From positions 203,856 through 267,855 of the forward strand of contig NZ_LN876586.1 of NCBI RefSeq assembly GCF_001282725.1: a stretch of 64,000 nt of DNA, in the 5' to 3' direction. The position numbers were made by a program, and so were the translations under genes. Source of the DNA: Inediibacterium massiliense. GTDB taxonomy: Bacteria > Bacillota > Clostridia > Peptostreptococcales > Thermotaleaceae. Under the pieces are notes generated by a model that made no database searches, was not told the DNA's origin, and saw nothing but the letters and a program-made list of their open reading frames with translations. Positions 1-10,262 of this stretch are shown here, piece by piece (the stretch's first letter is position 1; each line of letters starts with the position of its first letter).

Positions 1-2153
<2,153 letters not shown>

Positions 2154-2198
2154 AGATTTTGCATTGTTTAATTTTGAAGGTACATTTATGTATCACAT

Positions 2199-2312
2199 CT
2201 AGTGACAATAGCGAGGAGGCTACACCTGTTCCCATATCGAACACAGAAGTTAAGCTCCTCAGCGCTGATGGTACTTGGGCGGTAGCGCCCTGGGAGAGTA
2301 GGTCGTCGCTGG
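2199..2312 (+). rRNA. 5S ribosomal RNA
   Basis: The sequence matches clostridial 5S rRNA: GTGACAATAGCGAGGAGG near the 5' end, then CCCATATCGAACACAGAAGT, GCGCTGATGGTACTTGGG and GGGAGAGTAGGTCGTCGC. The terminal helix pairs CTAGTGAC at 2199-2206 with GTCGCTGG at the 3' end, which fixes the ends to within a base or two. It follows 23S after a 45-nt spacer and precedes three tRNA genes, so it belongs to one rrn transcription unit. Confidence 0.95.
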
Positions 2313-2320
2313 TTTGTTTT

Positions 2321-2396
2321 GGGCGCATAGCTCAGCTGGGAGAGCACCTGCCTTACAAGCAGGGGGTCATAGGTTCGAGCCCTATTGCGCCCACCA
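2321..2396 (+). tRNA. tRNA-Val (anticodon TAC), CCA encoded
   Basis: The cloverleaf is complete: acceptor stem GGGCGCA pairs with TGCGCCC, the D-arm is AGCTCAGCTGGGAGAGC, the anticodon loop is CTTACAA with anticodon TAC, and the T-arm contains GGTTCGAGCC. The gene encodes its own CCA end and starts 8 nt after 5S rRNA, so it is transcribed with the rRNA operon. Confidence 0.97.
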
Positions 2397-2416
2397 AAAT
2401 AAAATATTTATGCCAT

Positions 2417-2500
2417 GCGGGTGTGGCGGAATTGGCAGACGCACTAGACTTAGGATCTAGCGCCTTGTGCGTGGGGGTTCAAGTCCCTCCACCCGCACCA
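2417..2500 (+). tRNA. tRNA-Leu (anticodon TAG), CCA encoded
   Basis: Type II tRNA with acceptor GCGGGTG/CACCCGC, anticodon stem CTAGA/TCTAG enclosing CTTAGGA (anticodon TAG), a long variable arm (CGCCTTGTGCG) and T-loop GTTCAAG. CCA is encoded. It lies 20 nt after tRNA-Val. Confidence 0.97.
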
Positions 2501-2509
2501 TTTTTATAT

Positions 2510-2600
2510 GGAGAAGTACTCAAGAGGCTGAAGAGGACGGTTTGCTAAACCGTTAGGCCGGGTAACTGGTGCGCGGGTTCGAATCCCGCCTTCTCCGCCA
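2510..2600 (+). tRNA. tRNA-Ser (anticodon GCT), CCA encoded
   Basis: Type II tRNA with acceptor GGAGAAG/CTTCTCC, anticodon loop TTGCTAA (anticodon GCT), a long variable arm and T-loop GTTCGAATCCC. CCA is encoded. It is the last gene of the rRNA/tRNA unit, directly before the terminator. Confidence 0.97.
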
Positions 2601-2638
2601 AAAAAGATATCTTTTATAGATATCTTTTTTTATTTTTA
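2601..2638 (+). terminator. Intrinsic terminator of the rRNA/tRNA operon
   Basis: Stem AAAAAGATATC (2601-2611) pairs with GATATCTTTTT (2619-2629), followed by a T-rich run. It begins immediately after the CCA end of tRNA-Ser. Confidence 0.85.
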
Positions 2639-2761
2639 GAAAAATAAAAAATTTTATTAGCCATATGAATAGTTTTTATAGGAACATGGGAAATTTATTG
2701 ACTTTTATAGATAGATATGATGGAATATCTTTATAGACTTTGTATATAAAGGGGGATTTAT

Positions 2762-3172
2762 ATGAATACAAAATATGTAGTTATGATTCAGTGTGATTTG
2801 GCTCATAGAAGATGTAGCGGTTTTGCCTGTACCAACACTTTTTATAAAAAAGAAGGAAAGTTTGAAGGGTATACACATAACGTTCCATATATTGCATTTA
2901 CTTGTGGAGGCTGTTGTGGGAAAGGAGTAGCTGCTAAAATAGAACATTTTTCTAGGCAATTAAAAAAGAATGCAGATATAAAACAAGAAGAAGTAAGTAT
3001 TCATTTGTCTTCTTGTATGACTACAGATAATCATCATTATGACCGATGTCCTCATATAGACTATATTAAAAATATTTTAAATAAAAAAGGATTCTATCAT
3101 ATTATAGAAGGAACATATATTACGAAAAGTGCTACTCACTTAAGGGAAAAAGGCGTTTATAAAACATACTAG
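2762..3172 (+). CDS. CGGC domain-containing protein
   Basis: A 136-residue cysteine-rich cytoplasmic protein. The family signature CGGCCGKG is at residues 48-55, and further Cys/His clusters (RRCSGFAC near 16-23, SSCMTTDNHHYDRCPH near 83-98) suggest metal binding. Such proteins occur widely in anaerobes, but no reaction is established. The ATG follows a strong site (AAAGGGGGATTTATATG). The gene is the first after the rRNA terminator, and an XRE-type regulator begins 16 nt after its stop, so the two probably form an operon. Family assignment is confident, function is not. Confidence 0.8.
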   Translation: MNTKYVVMIQCDLAHRRCSGFACTNTFYKKEGKFEGYTHNVPYIAFTCGGCCGKGVAAKIEHFSRQLKKNADIKQEEVSIHLSSCMTTDNHHYDRCPHIDYIKNILNKKGFYHIIEGTYITKSATHLREKGVYKTY

Positions 3173-3188
3173 TAAAAGAGGTGAAAAG

Positions 3189-3866
3189 ATGAGCAGAATT
3201 GGAGATCAAATTAAGGAAGAAAGAATTAAAAAAGGGATGACGCCTAAACAGTTAGGGAAAAAATGTGGAGTTGCAGAATCTTTTATTATAGATATAGAAA
3301 CAGGGAAAAAAATTATTAATGAAAAACAATTAAAGCAAATAGAAAAGATTTTAGGAAAAAACTTTGAAGAATCAGTGAGTTTTTCTATTGAAGAAAAGAA
3401 GGAAGAAACAAAACCTATATTCAAAGAAAAAACAGTTCATAGAAGAGATGTAAACCCCCTAGACCAGTGGGAGGATGCTTTATACAATATTATTAAAAAA
3501 GTGCCTATTTATAATTTGAATATGGACAAAATAAAAGAATATAAGTATTTTCCTATTATTGATAAAAAAGTGGAAGGGCTTAATCCTGAAAAAATAATAT
3601 ACATACAAGTTCCTAACGATGATTTAAAAGAGTTTAGAATTTGTAGAGGAGATTACATTTTAATTTATTTAAATAGTGAGATTGTCAATCATTCTATTGG
3701 ACTTATTGAGTATGAAGGGAAAAAACAATTAAGAAAAATAAAGAAGATAGATGCCAATCAAATAGAAATCATATCTTTAGTGGATTCTAAAAGAGATGTG
3801 GTATCTATAAAAGATATAAAAGTTATTGGAAGAGGTATAAGAGTAGAGATGAATTTAAATCATTAA
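3189..3866 (+). CDS. XRE-family transcriptional regulator with S24-like C-terminal half
   Basis: A 225-residue protein. Residues about 5-58 form a Cro/CI-type helix-turn-helix (QIKEERIKKGMTPKQLGKKC, then a recognition helix VAESFIIDIETG). A charged linker leads to a C-terminal region (about 100-220) that resembles the LexA/CI S24 beta fold, with YIQVPNDDL and RGDYILIYLN. No clear Ser-Lys catalytic pair is visible, so self-cleavage is not claimed. ATG is preceded by AGAGGTGAAAAG. It probably controls itself and the upstream CGGC gene. No integrase or phage genes lie nearby. Confidence 0.75.
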   Translation: MSRIGDQIKEERIKKGMTPKQLGKKCGVAESFIIDIETGKKIINEKQLKQIEKILGKNFEESVSFSIEEKKEETKPIFKEKTVHRRDVNPLDQWEDALYNIIKKVPIYNLNMDKIKEYKYFPIIDKKVEGLNPEKIIYIQVPNDDLKEFRICRGDYILIYLNSEIVNHSIGLIEYEGKKQLRKIKKIDANQIEIISLVDSKRDVVSIKDIKVIGRGIRVEMNLNH

Positions 3867-3868
3867 AG

Positions 3869-3892
3869 ATGAACCAGCGGATGCTGGTTCAT
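3869..3892. terminator. Hairpin between convergent genes
   Basis: The 10-bp stem ATGAACCAGC/GCTGGTTCAT with loop GGAT lies between the XRE gene and the convergent EamA gene. T-tracts are weak on both sides, so it may end either transcript only partly. Confidence 0.6.
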
Positions 3893-3893
3893 T

Positions 3894-4808
3894 CTATAAA
3901 TTTTCTTTTATTTTTATATGAAAAAATTTATAAATATTTTTTTGAGGAATTTGAAGAATAAATATAGCCGATAGAATCAATACTCCTCCAATAATCATAG
4001 GAAGAGTTAATACTTCGTCTAATATAAAAAATCCAGAAACACAAGCTACTACAGGTTCAAAGGTACTAATAATTACAGCAGTAGAAGGACCAATAAGTTG
4101 AATTCCTTTACAAAAGGTAATAGTTGCAAAAACTGTAGAAAACGTAGCAAGTATAAGAATATAGATCCAGCCATTTGTAGTAGTTGGAATAAAGATCGTA
4201 TGTTTGAAAAGGCCTACTATAAAATAGCTAATAGAACAGAAAAATGATACATATCCACTAATTACAATGGAATTCAATTTTCTTGTTCTCTTTTCATTTA
4301 GTCCTAGAGCATAAAAAGAGTAGCATATAGCTGATAATAAACTAAAAATAACTCCTAATATATTTAATTCTATATTAGGGCTCCATACAACTAAAATCAT
4401 TCCTATAGTTGCACAGATTAAAGCTAAAATTTTTCTAATATCTCTACTGGTTTTCATCACAAAAAATTCATAGCATGAAATCATTGCAGGATGGGTAAAT
4501 AATATAATTGTAGCCAAAGAACCAGAAATATAAGTATATGCTACATATATAAAATATGCTGTTCCTAAAAAACCTACAATGCTTAATATTCCTAAATAAA
4601 AAAAGTGGGACAAGTCTATTTTATAATTTAGTTTTTTTGTAAAAATATATGTCCAGGTAATGCATGAGGCAATAAAAAACCTAAAAAAAAGAACAGTAGG
4701 AATATTTAAATTTTCATGAAGTGCCAATTGAGATATTACAGGAATAGCTCCAAAGGCAAAGGTAGATAAAATAACAAGGATGCTTCCTTTTAATGCATGA
4801 TTTTTCAA
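3894..4808 (-). CDS. EamA/DMT-family membrane transporter
   Basis: A 304-residue polytopic membrane protein with about ten hydrophobic helices arranged as two EamA repeats (residues about 8-140 and 150-290). The pattern is typical of drug/metabolite exporters, for example RFFIASCITW in the first half and GPSTAVIISTFEPVVACVSGFFILDEVLT in two adjacent stretches of the second. The substrate cannot be told from sequence. The start is TTG with a modest upstream GAGAGTGACC, since no ATG lies near in frame. It is divergent from cardiolipin synthase, and an inverted repeat at 4836-4868 sits in its promoter region. Confidence 0.85.
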   Translation of the reverse strand: MKNHALKGSILVILSTFAFGAIPVISQLALHENLNIPTVLFFRFFIASCITWTYIFTKKLNYKIDLSHFFYLGILSIVGFLGTAYFIYVAYTYISGSLATIILFTHPAMISCYEFFVMKTSRDIRKILALICATIGMILVVWSPNIELNILGVIFSLLSAICYSFYALGLNEKRTRKLNSIVISGYVSFFCSISYFIVGLFKHTIFIPTTTNGWIYILILATFSTVFATITFCKGIQLIGPSTAVIISTFEPVVACVSGFFILDEVLTLPMIIGGVLILSAIFILQIPQKNIYKFFHIKIKENL

Positions 4809-4835
4809 TAAAGGTCACTCTCTTTCTTCATAAAC

Positions 4836-4868
4836 TGACAAAATAATTATATCACAAATTATTTGTCA
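4836..4868. promoter_or_regulatory. Inverted repeat in the EamA/cls divergent region (possible operator)
   Basis: TGACAAAATAATT (4836-4848) and AATTATTTGTCA (4857-4868) are inverted repeats with one extra base in the left arm. On the minus strand the right arm lies just before a TATAAT that could serve the EamA gene. No U-tract follows, so a protein-binding site is likelier than a terminator. Confidence 0.45.
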
Positions 4869-4937
4869 TGAAAGACCAAATCAAAACAATTATGCGTATA
4901 CTAATACTAAAAGAAAAGTAGAAAGGGTGGGAAACGT

Positions 4938-6539
4938 GTGAAAAAAAATAAGATAGTATTTTATATGGCTTTATTAATTATATTCCTATCCACTACTCGT
5001 ATTTGTGCATTAGAGATCAATGAACCACAAGGATTCATGATGAAAATGGATATGATAAGAAATATGATTATAAAAACAGATATGCATATATCTATACAGA
5101 AAATAAAAGGATATATAGGAACAGTTTTTACCATATATACAATATTTATTGGAATTGTTATATTTATGGAAAATAAAAATCCATCTAAAACGATTGCATG
5201 GCTTTTAGTTTTAACGTTAGTTCCTGTTATTGGATTTATTGTGTACTTATTTATGGGGCCAAATGTAAGAAAGAAAAAAATATTTAATAAGAAAAAAAGT
5301 AAGGATTTTATATATTTCGAGCAAATAGCCAATGGGCAAAAAGACGCTATTGAAGGAAAAGCTTTATTTAAAGAAGATGAAAGCTTTGTAAAAAAGAGAC
5401 TCATTAGTTTGATTTTAAATAGTGCAAAATCTCCCTTTACGGTAAACAACAAAGTAAAGGTTTTGAGTAATGGAGATGAAACTTTTTCATCAATTATTGA
5501 AGTTTTGGCAGAAGCAAAGGACCATATACATCTAGAATATTTTATTATTAAAGATGATAACATAGGAAAAATTATTAAAAATATATTAATGAATAAAGCA
5601 AGAGAAGGAGTAAAGGTAAGGGTAATTTACGATAGCGTAGGAAGCTGGAGGCTGAGTAGAAAATATTTGAGAGAAATGAAAGAAGCAGGTGTAGAAATCT
5701 ATGGATTCTCTCCCGTAGTATTTCCTATTTTAAGTAGAAAGCTAAATTACAGAAATCATAGAAAGATTATTGTGGTAGATGGCAAAATAGGATTTGTAGG
5801 AGGATTAAATATTGGCGATGAATATTTAGGAAAAGATCCTTACTTAGGATTTTGGAGGGACAGTCATGCAAAAGTAGAAGGAGAAGCTGTGTATGCTTTG
5901 CAAAATATTTTTTTTAGAGATTGGATGTTTGTGAGCAAGGAAGAAATTCTCTTGTCTTCTCGTTATTATCCAAAGCTTTCTTATTATGGAGAACAGCTTG
6001 TGCAAATTATAGCAAGCGGTCCAGATACAGATTGGCAATCTATTATGCAGGCATATTTTTTGATTATTGCATCATCAGAGAATCGAATATGGATGAATAC
6101 GCCTTATTTGGTGCCAGGAGAAAGTATTATGATGGCTTTAAAAACAGCAGCTTTAAGTGGAGTGGATGTACGAATTATTCTACCAGGAAAAGCTGACCAT
6201 AAAACAGTATTCTGGGCGTCTTTATCTCATGTAGAAGAACTTTTGGAAGCTGGTGTAAAAGTATATCAATATAAAAAAGGCTTTATTCATGGAAAAATTA
6301 TGTTAGTAGATGGAGAAGCTGCATCTATAGGAACTGCTAATTTAGATTTAAGAAGCTTTGAAATTAATTTTGAGGTGAATGCTTTTATTTATGACCAAGA
6401 GATTATAGCACAAATGGAAGAGCATTTTTTGATAGATATAAAAGATAGTGAAGAGATTATATTGGAAGAATATAAACGTAGATCTATATTCAATAAAATA
6501 AAAGAATCAACAGCAAGATTATTTTCTCCATTATTATAG
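4938..6539 (+). CDS. cls: Cardiolipin synthase
   Basis: A 533-residue membrane phospholipase-D-family enzyme that joins two phosphatidylglycerols into cardiolipin and glycerol. Two HKD motifs are intact: H274-K276-D281 in NHRKIIVVDG and H451-K453-D458 in HGKIMLVDG, each followed by the usual GxxN segment. Two membrane helices lie at about 57-77 and 85-107. An additional hydrophobic N-terminus (5-24) precedes them, longer than in many Cls proteins, and may be a signal or third helix. The start is GTG behind GGGTGGG. It is a single gene with a shared terminator downstream. Confidence 0.93.
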   Translation: MKKNKIVFYMALLIIFLSTTRICALEINEPQGFMMKMDMIRNMIIKTDMHISIQKIKGYIGTVFTIYTIFIGIVIFMENKNPSKTIAWLLVLTLVPVIGFIVYLFMGPNVRKKKIFNKKKSKDFIYFEQIANGQKDAIEGKALFKEDESFVKKRLISLILNSAKSPFTVNNKVKVLSNGDETFSSIIEVLAEAKDHIHLEYFIIKDDNIGKIIKNILMNKAREGVKVRVIYDSVGSWRLSRKYLREMKEAGVEIYGFSPVVFPILSRKLNYRNHRKIIVVDGKIGFVGGLNIGDEYLGKDPYLGFWRDSHAKVEGEAVYALQNIFFRDWMFVSKEEILLSSRYYPKLSYYGEQLVQIIASGPDTDWQSIMQAYFLIIASSENRIWMNTPYLVPGESIMMALKTAALSGVDVRIILPGKADHKTVFWASLSHVEELLEAGVKVYQYKKGFIHGKIMLVDGEAASIGTANLDLRSFEINFEVNAFIYDQEIIAQMEEHFLIDIKDSEEIILEEYKRRSIFNKIKESTARLFSPLL

Positions 6540-6542
6540 AAA

Positions 6543-6574
6543 AAAAACCTATTTGTATGAACAAATAGGTTTTT
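6543..6574. terminator. Bidirectional terminator between cls and typA
   Basis: The 14-bp stem AAAAACCTATTTGT/ACAAATAGGTTTTT gives a T-run on either strand and serves both convergent genes. Confidence 0.88.
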
Positions 6575-6577
6575 ACT

Positions 6578-8395
6578 TTATGATTTTTTATTTGCTGATT
6601 TTGCACGTTGATCTTTACTTAATATTTTTTTTCTTAAACGAATGCTCTCTGGAGTAACCTCCACAAGTTCATCTTCTGTAATAAATTCTAATGCTCTTTC
6701 TAGATACATATCTACAGGAGGAACTAATTTTAAAGCATCATCTGATCCTGAAGCACGAGTATTGGTAAGTTGTTTTTTCTTACATACATTGACTACAATA
6801 TCTCCACTTCTAGCATTTTCTCCTACAATCATACCTTCATAAACTTCAGTACCTGCTGGGATAAATAAATTTCCTCTATCTTGTGCATTGAAAAGTCCAT
6901 AGGCAACAGCTGTTCCTGTTTCAAAAGCAACTATAGATCCTCTTGATCTAGATGGAATGTCTCCTTTGTATGGAGTATATCCAGCAAAAGTATGATTTAA
7001 TATTCCTGTTCCACGTGTATCTGTCATAAATTGAGATCTATAACCAATAAGTCCTCTAGCTGGAATATTAAATTCTAATTTCATGCCACCATTGTTATTA
7101 GGAAGCATATTAACCATTTCACCTTTTCTTTGTCCTAAGGTTTCAATGACTACTCCTGTATATTCTTCAGGAACTTCAATAATAGCATTTTCCATAGGTT
7201 CATGAAGTTGTCCATCTATTTTTTTAAATATTACTTCAGGTTTAGATACAGATAATTCATATCCTTCTCTTCTCATGTTTTCAATTAAGATAGAAAGATG
7301 AAGTTCACCTCTACCAGATACTTTAAAAGCATCTGCTGTATCTGTTGCTTCTACTTTTAAAGCTACATTAGATAAAAGCTCTTTTTCAAGTCTATCCTTT
7401 AAATGTCTACTTGTTACAAATTGACCTTCACGGCCAGCAAAAGGGCTATCATTAATAATAAAATTCATAGAAAGAGTAGGTTCATCAATTTTTACAAATG
7501 GAAGAGGCTCTATATTGTCTGTAGAACATACAGTCTCTCCAATATTAATATTATAATTTCCAGATATTGTAACAATTTCTCCGAAACCTGCTTCATTTAT
7601 TTCTTCTTTTTTAAGTCCATTGAAAGTATAAAGCTTGCTAACTCTAAAGTTTTCAAACTTGCCATCACCAGTACATAAAACTACTTCTTGATTTTTTTTG
7701 ACAGATCCTCTAGTGATTTTTCCAATTCCCATTCTACCTACATATTTATCATAATCAATAGAGGTAATTCTTAATTGAAGACCTCCCTCAAGGCTTCCTG
7801 TTGGAGAAGGCATTTCTTTTAATATCATATCTAATAGAGGGATAAGATCCATATTGTCATCAGACATATTATATCTTGCAAATCCACTTCTTCCAGATGC
7901 ATAAATCACTGGGAAATCAAGTTGATCTTCATTGGCATCTAGTTCAATAAAAAGATCTAATACTTCATCTACGACTTCTTCTACTCTTGCTTCTGGTTTG
8001 TCTATTTTATTTACTACTACAATAGGTTTTACTCCTGCAGCTAAAGCTTTTTTGAGTACAAATTTTGTTTGTGGCATAGGTCCTTCAAAAGCATCTACTA
8101 AAAGAAGTACACCATCTACCATTTGCATAATTCTTTCTACTTCTCCTCCAAAGTCTGCATGGCCTGGAGTATCTACAATATTTACTTTCACATCTTTATA
8201 TAGAATAGATGTGTTTTTAGAAAGAATAGTAATTCCTCTTTCTCTTTCTATATCATTAGAATCCATTACTCTTTCTGTTACTTGCTCATTTTGTCTAAAT
8301 GTACCACTTTGTTTTAACATTTCATCTACTAGTGTTGTTTTACCATGGTCAACATGGGCAATAATTGCAACATTTCTTATGTTTTCTTGAATCAT
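6578..8395 (-). CDS. typA: Ribosome-associated GTPase TypA/BipA
   Basis: A 605-residue translational GTPase of the EF-G/LepA superfamily that binds ribosomes and aids 50S assembly and stress adaptation. GTPase motifs are clear: HVDHGKTT at residues 14-21, RERGITI in switch I, DTPGHADFGGEVER and NKIDKPEA. They are followed by domain II and the TypA-specific C-terminal half (GRGELHLSILIENMRREGYE, then the RGSIVAFETGTAVAYGL region). The open frame extends ten codons upstream to a TTG, but AAAGGAAG lies only 5 nt before the ATG at 8395, and the family begins with this ATG, so that start is preferred. Confidence 0.95.
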   Translation of the reverse strand: MIQENIRNVAIIAHVDHGKTTLVDEMLKQSGTFRQNEQVTERVMDSNDIERERGITILSKNTSILYKDVKVNIVDTPGHADFGGEVERIMQMVDGVLLLVDAFEGPMPQTKFVLKKALAAGVKPIVVVNKIDKPEARVEEVVDEVLDLFIELDANEDQLDFPVIYASGRSGFARYNMSDDNMDLIPLLDMILKEMPSPTGSLEGGLQLRITSIDYDKYVGRMGIGKITRGSVKKNQEVVLCTGDGKFENFRVSKLYTFNGLKKEEINEAGFGEIVTISGNYNINIGETVCSTDNIEPLPFVKIDEPTLSMNFIINDSPFAGREGQFVTSRHLKDRLEKELLSNVALKVEATDTADAFKVSGRGELHLSILIENMRREGYELSVSKPEVIFKKIDGQLHEPMENAIIEVPEEYTGVVIETLGQRKGEMVNMLPNNNGGMKLEFNIPARGLIGYRSQFMTDTRGTGILNHTFAGYTPYKGDIPSRSRGSIVAFETGTAVAYGLFNAQDRGNLFIPAGTEVYEGMIVGENARSGDIVVNVCKKKQLTNTRASGSDDALKLVPPVDMYLERALEFITEDELVEVTPESIRLRKKILSKDQRAKSANKKS

Positions 8396-8449
8396 CGAAT
8401 ACTTCCTTTCAAATAAATTGTTCAACGTACTATTTTAACACAAATTGTG

Positions 8450-8478
8450 ACAAAAAAAAAGGAGCAGAATTGCTCCTA
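8450..8478 (-). terminator. Terminator of the flavin oxidoreductase gene
   Basis: On the minus strand GGAGCA-ATTC-TGCTCC (8461-8476) is followed by nine T. The stem overlaps the stop codon of the gene and lies upstream of the typA start. Confidence 0.85.
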
Positions 8479-9546
8479 TTCTCTTGAAAATCTTTCCAAA
8501 AGCTCATCTATTACATTTTTTACAGATGTGATTTTGTCAATTTTATATACTTGGGAGCCAGTAAATGCAAATCCTCTTTCTAGATTTCCCTGTTGTGCTT
8601 GAATGAGAGCATCTGCTATACAATATGGTGTTTCTTTTGGATTGCAAGTTTTTAAACAATTAATACATGAAATAGGATCTCTTTTTTCTTGAGAATGAAC
8701 TCTTTCTACAAAGGTATTTTTTAAAGCTCTACCAGGAAGACCCACAGGACTTTTAATAATAGTTACATCTTCTTTTGTCGCATCCACATAAGCTTTCTTA
8801 AATGCATCAGATGCATCACATTCATAAGTTGCTACAAAACGTGTACCAATTTGAGCAGCAGAAGCTCCTGCCTTTATGATGTCGTAGACATCATCTCCAC
8901 TAAAGAGCCCTCCACCTGCAATAATAGGAATCTTTTTATTATATTTTTGTTCAAATGGTTCAATGGCTTTTAACACGTCTGCAACAATACTTTTAAGAGT
9001 GATATTTTTATTATAAAGATCATCTAATGAAAATCCAAGATGTCCTCCAGCTTCTGGACCTTCTACTACAATGGCATCTGGAATATAGTTATGCTTTCTA
9101 TCCCATTGTTTACATATTAAATTTGCAACCTTTCCAGAGGATACAATAGGTGCAATTTTAGTGAAGGATCCTTTTACAAGTTCAGGAAGCTTCATAGGAA
9201 GTCCTGCTCCTGAAAAGATGATATCAATCTTTTCTTTTACAGCAACTTTTACCATGTCTTCAAATGTGGTAAGAGCAGTCATAATATTGACTCCAATAAT
9301 TCCTTTTGGAGCTAATTCTTTTGCTTTTCGAATATGATACGTAAGACCATCTAGATTGGCCTTATGCTTATTTTCTTTATAGTAGCTTAAGTTAAAGCCT
9401 GGTTCTACTCCAGAAATTACACCAATGCCTCCACAATTGGCTACTGCTGCAGCTAATCCAGATAAGGAAATCCCAACGCCCATTCCTCCTTGGACAATAG
9501 GAATTTTAGCAACTAAGTCGCCTATTTTTAATTCAGGTATACGCAT
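8476..9546 (-). CDS. NAD(P)H-dependent flavin oxidoreductase, nitronate monooxygenase family
   Basis: A 356-residue FMN-binding TIM-barrel protein of the 2-nitropropane dioxygenase/FabK/YrpB family. Seen in sequence: the N-terminal PIVQGGMGVGIS motif, GPEAGGHLG, and phosphate-binding segments IAGGGLFSGDDVYD and GASAAQIGTRFVATYECD. Near the C-terminus a Cys cluster (CINCLKTCNPKETPYC) resembles the one in clostridial homologues and might bind metal. It could oxidise nitronates or act as an enoyl-ACP reductase-like enzyme. No fatty-acid genes are adjacent, so FabK is less likely. The ATG lies behind AAAGGAGTGGCGTC. Confidence 0.82.
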   Translation of the reverse strand: MRIPELKIGDLVAKIPIVQGGMGVGISLSGLAAAVANCGGIGVISGVEPGFNLSYYKENKHKANLDGLTYHIRKAKELAPKGIIGVNIMTALTTFEDMVKVAVKEKIDIIFSGAGLPMKLPELVKGSFTKIAPIVSSGKVANLICKQWDRKHNYIPDAIVVEGPEAGGHLGFSLDDLYNKNITLKSIVADVLKAIEPFEQKYNKKIPIIAGGGLFSGDDVYDIIKAGASAAQIGTRFVATYECDASDAFKKAYVDATKEDVTIIKSPVGLPGRALKNTFVERVHSQEKRDPISCINCLKTCNPKETPYCIADALIQAQQGNLERGFAFTGSQVYKIDKITSVKNVIDELLERFSRE

Positions 9547-9664
9547 GACGCCACTCCTTTAAAATCAATAGTTAGAAATATTATATACCAAAAGATTATC
9601 ATGTACAAATAATTATTTAAAGGGTGATGTGGAAATTTTGAGTAAAATTTTAGAAAAATAAATT

Positions 9665-9694
9665 TTGATTAATGTTTTTTTCTTGGGGTATACT
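9665..9694 (+). promoter_or_regulatory. Sigma-A-type promoter of tpx
   Basis: TTGATT (9665-9670), an 18-nt spacer, then TATACT (9689-9694), about 35 nt before the tpx start. It is the best match in the 182-nt gap. Confidence 0.65.
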
Positions 9695-9728
9695 TTCTAA
9701 AGAAACAAATGGAAAGGGGAAAGAATAG

Positions 9729-10238
9729 ATGGAAAAAAGAACAGGAATCACTATGAAACAAAATCCAGTTACATTAGTAGGAAAAGAAATAAAAGTAGGA
9801 GATCAAGCTCCAGACTTTACAGTTTTGACTACAGATATGCAGCCTTTTTCTTTAAAGGATGTAGGAGATAAAGTAAAGATTATTAGTGTAGTTCCTTCAT
9901 TAGATACGGGAGTATGTGAATTTCAAACTATTCATTTTAATGAAGAAGCAGCTTTATTAGGAGATGTAGCCATTCTTACTATTAGTGTAGATCTTCCATT
10001 TGCGCAAAAAAGATTTTGTGGAGCAAAAGGAATTGATGCAGTGATTACTTTATCTGATCATAGAGATCTCTCTTTTGGTTTAAATTATGGCTTTGTAATA
10101 GAAGAATTAAGACTTTTAAGTAGAGGAATTGTAGTTTTAGATCAAAACAATAAAGTGACTTATGTAGAATATGTGAAAGAAGTAACAAATCATCCAGATT
10201 ATGAAAAAGCTATAGAAGAAGTGAAAAAACTAATATAA
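9729..10238 (+). CDS. tpx: Thiol peroxidase (atypical 2-Cys peroxiredoxin)
   Basis: A 169-residue peroxiredoxin that reduces H2O2 and organic peroxides at the expense of thioredoxin. The peroxidatic Cys63 is in VVPSLDTGVCEFQ and the resolving Cys97 in FAQKRFCGAKG, matching the Tpx disulfide pair. The N-terminal VTLVGKEIKVGDQAPDF is also characteristic. The ATG at 9729 sits 8 nt after AAAGGGGA. The first eight residues extend beyond usual Tpx starts, and an internal ATG at codon 9 is a less supported alternative. It is a single-gene unit with its own promoter and terminator, as expected for an oxygen-defence gene. Confidence 0.95.
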   Translation: MEKRTGITMKQNPVTLVGKEIKVGDQAPDFTVLTTDMQPFSLKDVGDKVKIISVVPSLDTGVCEFQTIHFNEEAALLGDVAILTISVDLPFAQKRFCGAKGIDAVITLSDHRDLSFGLNYGFVIEELRLLSRGIVVLDQNNKVTYVEYVKEVTNHPDYEKAIEEVKKLI

Positions 10239-10262
10239 AAACCCGCCATTGGTGGGTTTTTA
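10237..10262. terminator. Bidirectional terminator between tpx and the UPF0173 gene
   Basis: AAAAACCCGCC-ATT-GGTGGGTTTTT. Both genes converge on it and their stop codons lie at its edges. Confidence 0.88.

Noticed and set aside
2159-2548. A 129-codon plus-strand frame across 5S rRNA, tRNA-Val, tRNA-Leu and tRNA-Ser
   Set aside because: The DNA is fully explained by structural RNA genes.
3189-3866. Prophage or integrative-element remnant based on the CI-like regulator near tRNA genes
   Set aside because: No integrase, attachment-site duplication of a tRNA 3' end, or phage genes were seen nearby.
4869-4900. ECF-type promoter (TGAAAG ... CGTATA) upstream of cls
   Set aside because: The 20-nt gap is longer than the 16-17 nt needed by sigma-W/M-type promoters.
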